Notes under the pieces: generated by a model
The model's database searches: none
What the model was told of the DNA's origin: nothing
Seen by the model: the letters and a program-made list of their open reading frames with translations, nothing else
Translations under genes and position numbers: made by a program
NCBI GenBank assembly: GCA_910592205.1
Contig: CAJVPJ010000383.1
Span: 1 to 26,587 of the forward strand
Length of the DNA stretch: 26,587 nucleotides
Reading direction: 5' to 3'
DNA from: Paraglomus occultum
Lineage: Eukaryota > Glomeromycota > Glomeromycetes > Paraglomerales > Paraglomeraceae
Part shown: positions 20,274 to 26,587 of the stretch, one piece after another
Numbering within the stretch: the first letter of the stretch is position 1
Layout: every line of letters starts with the position of its first letter

Positions 20274-21744
20274 TTGTAAAGTCGATAACATTCATATTAA
20301 CCTATTCTGTACGCATATTAAATATGTAAGCCTAATATTGTAATCGAATTACCCGACAAACACGAACCCTTCGACGTCGTATAAGCCAATAACGGAAAAT
20401 GCGTTGACGCGAGCAGCAGCGCAAACGACGCCATTGTACTAACGCGTCACAAACAATAAATTACCGAATATACAAATTCGATGTTCGAATGAATATTGTT
20501 CAACTAAATATTGATATAAGCTTTGCTCATTAGCTTGTCATCTTGATGAATTTGGCAAGTAGATAGGTTGATTGAGAGATATTGCTCATTTGCTCTTGTC
20601 GGAATAAATTGGAAAGATTTCTTTATTGTTCGATAAACTATAATATTGCAGTAGAAGCGAACTACAATACTACTGATGGTGATGAGAACGATCAAAATCA
20701 TTCGTGATGTGATACGAAATATTTAGAGCGTCCTTTGCATAGTAGTGGTGTAGCATTTTCACTTTCGGCCACTCTTTTGACGTTCTATTTAAAGTGTTTC
20801 TGCAAAGGTAGATATTATTATGAAAACAAATTTTCCAATTGTCATAATAATATTAATTGCTTATTGTTCCATACTTATTATTCTTTCTGGTATTATTCGA
20901 CGTTCATTGATCCATGAATTTTTGTTTTGGACGTGTCGTTGGTAATGATTATAATCGAAAAGGTCATAGCTCAAACTCGTACACATCCAAAAGTCTCATG
21001 TTTTTGATTATAACAGGCGTTGCGTTGTGTTCAACTTGAGTTGTGGAAATTGCATAGATCACAGGCTTAGCAAATGGACAGTTTCGCTAAAAATAAGCTG
21101 ATAAGCACACTAACGAATGTCTTTATTAATCCGTCGCGAAATATGCTATCGAGAAGTCTCATCATCGAATTCACAGTGTTCCTGGATCAAAGCACAACAT
21201 ACACACCGGAAATGAGTGCAAGCATCCCCGACATTACTATCCTGCAAGAGGAATATTGACAGACAGATTTAAAATAAAACTTATCATACCTCGATTCATT
21301 TTTTTTGCACGAATTTCGCCACGCGTCATAGTAGAAAGACAACGGTTACAAAATCTGAACTAAAACCAGAATCGTTCATCTTCTATCATGCATGAATTGC
21401 ATTAGGTGAAAAAGAGGACGACACAAGGTTTGGAAACAGTCCGGGCACGGTGAAACAATCAAATAGAGCAGCTTTTCTTCTCTAAAATTTCCTGACTTCA
21501 ATATCGTCGGTTTTTTGACAACTGATTTGCTGGCCTATAAATAAAAATTGCGTCAGACAAGAGTTTTTGAGTACAAAGCTCTGACAACGCATCCGAGCCA
21601 AAAAGACCAACCATTCATTGAGCTCACAGCAGCCAGACGATGTTTGAACGCAACAAACTCGAAAGCGGAACCCAACAAATTGAGACTCCCAACACAACAA
21701 GACCCGAATCACTTGCCTTAATAAAGTTTGACACTTATAAACAT
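20274..21744. other. Intergenic with possible gene remnants
   Basis: Two weak coding hints are present on the plus strand. The first is a possible two-exon ORF (20820-20941 and 21017-21101, 68 aa) with a hydrophobic start and a 75-bp intron. The second is a 61-codon frame at 21074-21259, in a different frame, followed by AATAAA near 21271. They overlap and cannot both be right; neither is recognised. The rest, including 21260-21744, shows nothing clear. Confidence 0.3.
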
Positions 21745-22190
21745 TCAATGTAACTGAATTATTGGAGCGTTTAATAATATGTCGAATCGATACTCGTTAT
21801 TAGTATGAGTATTGGGATAAGTTTCTTCTATCACTTCTTCAACTACAGCGGCATTTGCACTAGTATAAGAGCAGTTAGCTTTTTGTTAAAGACAAAGAGG
21901 TGCGACCGGTGAGTACTTACAGTATTTCATGCAGATGCTGTACGGGCTCAACAGTGAGTGAGGCTGCAACCACTCGACAGTGGAGGTGAAAACGGTCTAA
22001 AACGAAGTTATTGAGAGAGCCGGGGTGTCTGAAAATCAGTAATAGTTCGCTTTTAAAGATTGGACTTGCGTCATGTGATTAAACAATCTTTAATATCGCA
22101 TCGTGATCACCAATGACATAAACATAAGAACTTTTGATTATATTAACTAGATATTTTGAATTACTAGATTCCTCTATCCTGCTTTATTTG
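21745..22190 (-). pseudogene. Spliced minus-strand gene, broken
   Basis: Two exons are visible. Exon A (from about 22190 down to 21921) reads SSYVYVIGDHDAILKIV, then a TAA (22079-22081), then continues in the same frame through FRHPGSLNNFVLDRFHLHC to VQHLHEIL. A 61-bp intron (21860-21920) has a GTAAGT donor, a GCTAACT branch point and a TACTAG acceptor. Exon B (21745-21859) gives ANAAVVEEVIEETYPN and ends at a TGA. Phases join correctly. The internal stop, and others further upstream, mean the gene is broken unless an unseen intron removes them; I tested the nearby donors and none restores the frame. The family is not recognised. The splice signals argue it was a host-type gene. Confidence 0.5.
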
Positions 22191-22500
22191 TCAATATCAC
22201 TGCGGTGCTCCTATTCTGTGGCGTCGTGTTGAGTTTTTCAACGAGGATTATCAGCAGAGTCAGCGTGCCTTAAATATGTCTCGGCGATTGATAAACTTTG
22301 AAAGAGTTATGCGTGGAAAAATAAAGCCACTCTATTGTTCAAAGATGGTATATCTCAGATTGGAAGGTTTAAAAATCCCTACCGGCATCATAATTGGAAC
22401 GGATTTATTCCTGCATTTAGAAATTATATAGAGATTAGCAGAATTAATCCTAATACTAATCATTCAACGTGGATTATAAATAATTATATTTAGTAGCGGA
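22160..22500 (+). pseudogene. Plus-strand coding remnant beside retroelement pieces
   Basis: One plus frame is open from about 22167 (CGAPILWRRVEFFNEDYQQS, then NMSRRLINFERVMR). Another is open from about 22309 to 22493, with TLLFKDGISQIGRFKNPY and INPNTNHSTWIINNYI. The switch of frame suggests one decayed gene. No family is recognised. It lies just before the aspartic-protease remnant on the same strand and may belong to the same element. Confidence 0.35.
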
Positions 22501-22560
22501 GAATGGGTAATTATTTATCGAGTTATTGTTTTTTTTTCGATTATAATATATATCATTAAC

Positions 22561-23050
22561 ATGTTCGTAAATACCCTTGTCAAAGAAAAAATCCCAGTAA
22601 AAGCATTAATCGATACATGGTCGAAGTTTAATACCATTAGCAGGAGCTTGTTCGATAAGATTGAATCTCGTAATAGATGAAATAAAATGCTTAGATTTGC
22701 AATTTTGCTATAAAGGAAAGTGCCAACTGAGCATCCAATGAAAGAATAGTATTTGAGCTTGTACGACGTGGCAGGTTGTGGGCTAAATTCCCGATTATAG
22801 GAAGTGGCGAATTCACTGAAGTAATAGACTTTCAAATTCGCAAAAATCCATCGTTTGATTTAGTGTTAGGACAGTTTGGTTATTATTATGGATGCGTAAA
22901 GCAAAAATAACCTTTAGATTTTCTTCTGAAACATGTAGCCATCATGCTAAAATTGTAATGGATGGTATGAGTATCCCATTAATTGGAGACAATAGCAATA
23001 ACGCGGGCCCCAACCGATTTACGTGTATCAATAGATGAGATCATGAATAT
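22561..23050 (+). mobile_element. LTR-retrotransposon aspartic protease remnant
   Basis: An open piece, 22561-22680, contains VKALIDTWSKFNTISRSLFD. This is the first half of a retropepsin, but the catalytic DTG reads DTW, so the active site is lost. After stops and a frame change, 22800-22908 gives the second half with NPSFDLVLGQFGY, matching the usual hydrophobic strand that ends retropepsins. A further piece at 22949-22996 reads KIVMDGMSIPLIGDN. The order fits a Ty3/gypsy-like pol start. Reverse transcriptase and RNase H are not seen. The remnant is non-functional. Confidence 0.6.
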
Positions 23051-23279
23051 GATTAAGAAATTTTTTTCAGATGTTAAGATAATAAGCTAAAGCACCAAAA
23101 GAGATATTTCACAACACCTCCATTACCAGAAGATTGGATGATGATTTCAGTAAAGAAATTAAAAGGGCAACCTGAAATCTGAAAAATACGATTCACACGC
23201 TTCATAGATGTGGCCAACTTTGAATCCAGTAAATTATTGTTTTTTCAGTCGAATATATATCACATACTATAACTTATTA

Positions 23280-23530
23280 TGAAAATAGCCAAAGCTAAAT
23301 TTAGAAATCAAGAAGTCAACTGCTGTCTCGAACCAAGATTTTTGGGGCCAACTATGTCTAGCGATAAAATTCTCAAGCATGTTGGTGGGGAAGTATTTGT
23401 GAGCGTTTAAAATTATTATTTTTTTGTTTTTAGTTAGAGGAGCAGCACTTCGCTGGCTCGAGAATGGAGACATTTTCAAACAAGTTAAGTGATGTGCTAT
23501 ATATAAAGATGGTTATTCACTTGTCTAAAA
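23280..23530 (+). mobile_element. Possible gag-like retroelement remnant
   Basis: A short plus-strand piece (from 23433) reads VRGAALRWLENGDIFKQVK and then a stop. The GAAL-x-W pattern is common in Ty3/gypsy capsid (gag) domains. Other short open pieces lie at 23280-23410. The gag-like motif lies 3' of the protease piece, the reverse of normal order, so it is from a second element or a rearranged one. Confidence 0.35.
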
Positions 23531-23769
23531 TTGGAAAAAAAAAGTTATAGTTATTAAAGTCGCACACAGCTTTAACGAGACGATTTGATAGCGATCAATT
23601 TCGAGGCCATCTATCTTTTTGCACCGGACCATATTAAAATCATCCATGAACAATTCATTAGTTAATTTGAAAATTACTTCGTTGGACGCGTATTTTATAA
23701 TAAAATACGATTTAGAATGAAATAATCAAAAAATAAATATCTAAAAAATAATTATTTGATCATTACACC
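23531..23769. other. AT-rich intergenic, nothing recognised
   Basis: No coding or repeat signal is visible. Confidence 0.4.
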
Positions 23770-23977
23770 TTATTTATCATATTCAGAATTCATAGGCCCA
23801 GATAATTCGTTTTTTATTCTTTTCTTTTGACGAAATTCTATTTCTTTTTGTAAATCTAATAGAGTATCAAATATTAAATGAGTTGCTAAAAGGATTATCT
23901 TCTGACCTAATACGTCTAACCATCTTTGTTTATGTCCCGCACCAATAGTAATAGTATATTGGAGAAGCGATATTCGG
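23770..23977 (-). pseudogene. Minus-strand C-terminal coding remnant
   Basis: About 65 codons are open on the minus strand, ending at a TAA (23770-23772). They include TIGAGHKQRWLDVLGQKIIL and DLQKEIEFRQKKRIKNEL, a helical, charged C-terminus. A stop precedes them at about 23977 and no start is present. No family is recognised; it is probably a truncated element or host gene. Confidence 0.35.
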
Positions 23978-24286
23978 TGTTACGAATTAATCACATAGTG
24001 GAAGCCTCATTCCGAATGGACACATATGTCAGATTGGAATAATAAAGACAAATGTTATAAAAATGGTTTATTGACATTACTATATCAACTCTACATGTGT
24101 ATAAACAGTTGGGTTTGTTATAAATGTATGCATTTTGAAATTTGCAAGTTTTATCATAAAGAATAAATAATCTGTATAAGCGCAAGTAACTGGTGGTATT
24201 ACATTATATTGTTTGTATATACTTTAATCTTACCTCTTGATACAATAGTATGTACGTAACAAGTTACTGCCCGTCAATCGTGACAA

Positions 24287-24544
24287 TTAAACATACTTCA
24301 TAACGTTTTGTTGCTGTAATGTAATTATATCACAATGTAAACTCCGTCTGTCCCCAAAACCGCATTCACATACGTAAAACATTGAAAGTTCAGAACGTTT
24401 TATTCGAAGACATCGCATGCATGTATTACTGTCATAAAGAGAACCGTATAAACACAAGTAATCGAAAATATATAAGTTTATTCTCACGAAACTGCCAATG
24501 CCGAAAATTAGGAAAAATATGCTAAACATCTTCAATATTCGCAA
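24287..24544 (-). CDS. Candidate small secreted Cys-rich protein (85 aa)
   Basis: This is a single open frame. The first 20 residues (MRILKMFSIFFLIFGIGSFV) look like a signal peptide or signal anchor. The rest has six Cys (one near residue 31, then C-x2-C, C-x-C and a final Cys near residue 71). This is the layout of many fungal small secreted proteins. No family is recognised and an ORF of this size is not rare by chance in AT-rich DNA, so the call is weak. Confidence 0.25.
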   Translation of the reverse strand: MRILKMFSIFFLIFGIGSFVRINLYIFDYLCLYGSLYDSNTCMRCLRIKRSELSMFYVCECGFGDRRSLHCDIITLQQQNVMKYV

Positions 24545-24819
24545 AACAGTTCACTCAGTGGACGGTAATTGAAGCTTACGTATAGTATAGTATTGTAATA
24601 TTGATTCGTAAACCGACATAGAATAATCGTCAAGTTGTATGACTTACTTGATAACTCATCAAGCGATAGACAATGCACAGTAACATGCTGTCCTATAACT
24701 CTGTTTATCGCTTAAATCAAATCCTCTATAGTAATAGAGACGGTAGTAAATCGGGCTGGTAGATGTGTGTCGCATCATTTTAATTAAATCGAGTGAATTT
24801 GTATCCCCATGAATGGGAG

Positions 24820-25260
24820 AAGTTTGCTAACGTATTTACTAACGCAAAGCCTTTTTTTTCTTTCTTGATCAGTGTTTACTCACTACTGTATTTGCCTTCC
24901 TCACCCCATAGAATGACTATTCGCTAACGTATTCAGTAATTCAAGGCAATTTTTCACAACGATACGTTCAGTCAGGCGATTTTTACTCAAATTGTATTTG
25001 TCTACAAATAGAAAGACAATCGCTAACGTCTTCTGTAACTCAAAGCATATGCTGAGCCACGCCATTTAACATTTTATGCTTATCAGTCGAAGAATTACTA
25101 ACGTTTTTAGCAACTAAAAGCACATTCATTATGAATGGCGATCGGTGTTTGTTTATTCATTGCCGCACCTATTCGCTAACGTATTCAAAGCGTTCTTTCA
25201 CAATGATACGTTCAGATCAGGTGATGTTTACTCACAATTGTCTTAGCTCAAAGCTTAGCG
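24820..25260. repeat. Degenerate tandem repeat, 75-99 bp period, five units
   Basis: The core GCTAACGT (once CTAACGT) recurs at 24826, 24923, 25022, 25098 and 25175, with spacings of about 97, 99, 75 and 78 bp. Around it, diverged copies share TATTCGCTAACGTATTCA, CACAAyGATACGTTCAG and a TTTACTCA segment. It is a decayed satellite-like array of unknown function. Confidence 0.75.
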
Positions 25261-25796
25261 ATTTAACAAAATTAAATGTAACTGCAAACTAAATGCACAA
25301 GCGATTGATGTGTTTGTCGGAATTGTGATCATTTTAATTAACATGTTTGGGGCTTTACCCATTTAATTATACGAAATTCAAAGACATTAATACCACATTA
25401 TGGCAACCATATTAGTTGGCTTTACTTTAAGAACAATATTGTTACTAATTATCTGTATTATACTTACTACTATTTCGATCTGACATAATTCAGTTTGGAA
25501 CAGACATAAATTCTGATCTGACATACAACAAACTTAAATTGCATTCACCGTGTGCCAAGACCGATTTAGGCAATCAGAGTGATTGTGCGTCTACCACATA
25601 ATATTCAATCAACAAAAGTTTTACAACAAACAAGTATTAATATCTATGTTTCAGTAATTATAATTAGGATTCAGTTTCGTAAAGTGAACAAAAGCTCCCG
25701 CTAATTATATTTTATTAAGATACTACTAACGATAAAAATAAGCACATTATTAAACTGACAGTTCTAAAATAAAATATAAGTCAAAGGGAGGGAAAA
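25261..25796. other. AT-rich intergenic, nothing recognised
   Basis: No coding frame, RNA or repeat is recognised. Confidence 0.4.
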
Positions 25797-25907
25797 AATA
25801 ATATCTATTATCTATGTGGCACTGGGCAAAAAAAAAATAATATCTATTATCTATGTGGCACTGGTCAAAAAATAATAATATCTATTATCTATGTGGCACT
25901 GGTCAAA
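25797..25907. repeat. Tandem repeat, three 38-39 bp units
   Basis: Three nearly identical copies of a unit beginning AATAATATCTATTATCTATG and ending TGGCACTGGTCAAA lie at 25797-25830, 25836-25870 and 25874-25907, separated by A-rich spacers. High identity suggests recent expansion. Confidence 0.92.
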
Positions 25908-26236
25908 TTACACTCTATCAACAATGGCAGAAGAAAGAGATAAGAGAATTAAAGGGAAACAGGGGGAAAAAAAGCTCCGGAATACAAACATTAATTATTC
26001 AATGACTTTGGTGACTAAAGCTTTGGCACAGGCCACAACCTTAGGTTTGTCGTGCTCCTCATCTGCTTCTCTTTTTTGGTAATATTTATTTTAATTATAT
26101 TTGGGCTATAAAGAAAACCATTTTTGTATCGTACGTTTGAAAGTCAAGACCGCGTGCCGTATCCGATAAATCATTATTGCCAAACACAATGCATTTTATA
26201 TTATCATGTACAAGATAAAGAGTTTACAAGGTCGGA
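25908..26236. other. Upstream region of the ML-domain gene
   Basis: No certain gene is present. A 24-codon minus-strand frame ending at about 26000 (DKPKVVACAKALVTKVIE) and a plus-strand frame starting MAEERDKRIKG are both open, but neither has support. The stretch probably holds upstream regulatory sequence of the ML gene. Confidence 0.35.
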
Positions 26237-26242
26237 CACGTG
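26237..26242. promoter_or_regulatory. CACGTG palindrome upstream of the ML gene
   Basis: A perfect CACGTG (bHLH/E-box type site) lies 29 bp upstream of the TATA box of the ML gene. A single 6-mer can be chance; its position is what makes it worth noting. Confidence 0.3.
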
Positions 26243-26270
26243 AAAAGTTTCAGACAGACGGGTCTGCTCT

Positions 26271-26279
26271 TATATAAAG
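26271..26279 (+). promoter_or_regulatory. TATA box of the ML gene
   Basis: TATATAAAG lies 117 bp upstream of the ATG of the secreted ML-domain protein, leaving room for a start site near 26300 and an A/C-rich leader of about 85 nt. Confidence 0.65.
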
Positions 26280-26387
26280 GAAGCGTCAAACCGAGTCGCA
26301 AATTATTCCACTGACAAACAAAAAAAGAAGATTCTTTTCCCTAACAAAACTTTACCCAACTATCTACACACCAAAGAAAAAACACAA

Positions 26388-26587
26388 ATGGCTCGAAAAA
26401 TTATCGCTGCACTCATCTTGTTGGCTATGCTTTCCACAATCAACGCTGTGCCAAATTCAATGCTTGTTTGGACGAAATGTTTTGATACAATTTCACTACC
26501 TACCGTACAAGCAAATTATCCTATACCTGGTCAAGACCTGACCGTTACCGTTTCGGGAGAGGTCCCAGATAAATCTGCGCAATATAA
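26388..26587 (+). CDS. Secreted ML (MD-2-related lipid-recognition) domain protein, 5' part
   Basis: The first 66 codons are present and the gene runs off the right edge. Residues 1-20 are a clear signal peptide (MARKIIAALILLAMLSTINA), cleaved probably after INA. The mature part has a Cys (WTKCFD), the YPIPGQDLTVTVSGEV signature that opens the second half of the first ML-domain sheet, and then the edge. This is the NPC2-like family that binds lipids or sterols outside the cell or in the vacuole; the family is multi-copy in several fungi, including Glomeromycotina. The start is supported by a TATA box 117 bp upstream, an AACACAAATGG context and the signal peptide. No intron is visible in this part. 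Confidence 0.85.
   Translation, partial: MARKIIAALILLAMLSTINAVPNSMLVWTKCFDTISLPTVQANYPIPGQDLTVTVSGEVPDKSAQY

Noticed and set aside
25891-26082. 63-codon plus-strand ORF
   Set aside because: It begins inside the third tandem repeat unit and has low-complexity composition; the opposite strand is equally open at its 3' half.
1-26587. tRNA, rRNA, CRISPR, bacterial operon or riboswitch signals
   Set aside because: Looked for tRNA B-box sequences on both strands, regularly spaced palindromic repeats and ribosome-binding sites; none found. The tandem repeats present lack unique spacers.

Overview
The window looks like nuclear DNA of an early-diverging, AT-rich fungus. A Mucoromycota genome, possibly an arbuscular mycorrhizal (Glomeromycotina) one, is the best guess, but this is inference. 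The signs are many short spliceosomal introns (mostly 68-120 bp) with GTAAGT/GTATGT-type donors and TACTAAC/CTAAC-like branch points, full-length HOOK and SEC31 orthologues, a secreted ML-domain protein, and large tracts of decayed mobile-element DNA. There is no bacterial-type operon structure, CRISPR array, rRNA or recognisable tRNA.

Left part (1-12.7 kb) is the gene-bearing half, and its genes are all on the minus strand. A 77-bp duplicate of a HOOK exon lies at the left edge, followed by badly degraded plus-strand coding remnants (about 0.36-1.7 kb). Then come a complete 16-exon HOOK gene (1904-5460, 728 aa), a complete 11-exon SEC31 gene (6114-11392, 1408 aa) and a three-exon RRM protein gene (11900-12573, 173 aa). 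For HOOK and SEC31 the exon joins were worked out from splice signals, reading phase and family motifs, and the summed coding lengths are exact multiples of three.

Middle part (12.7-18.5 kb) is a graveyard. It holds a minisatellite, an unidentified minus-strand coding fragment, and minus-strand remains of an adenovirus-type cysteine protease directly followed by a DDE integrase with an exact D-35-E spacing. That protease plus integrase pair is the signature of Polinton/Maverick-type elements. Beyond it lie a frameshifted minus-strand pseudogene (16.3-17.7 kb) and an LTR-like block with TATA box and AATAAA.

Right part (18.5-26.6 kb) has a three-exon gene for a small two-TM membrane protein (19645-20273), a spliced but broken minus-strand gene (21.7-22.2 kb), LTR-retrotransposon remains with a dead aspartic protease (22.2-23.5 kb), two families of tandem repeats (24.8-25.2 kb and 25.8-25.9 kb), and the start of a secreted ML-domain lipid-binding protein gene with its TATA box. 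That gene runs off the right edge.

Functionally, HOOK (dynein/endosome transport) and SEC31 (COPII coat) are housekeeping trafficking genes that happen to be neighbours. Nothing suggests co-regulation. The sharp change from dense intact genes to decayed elements at about 12.7 kb is the main structural feature of the window.
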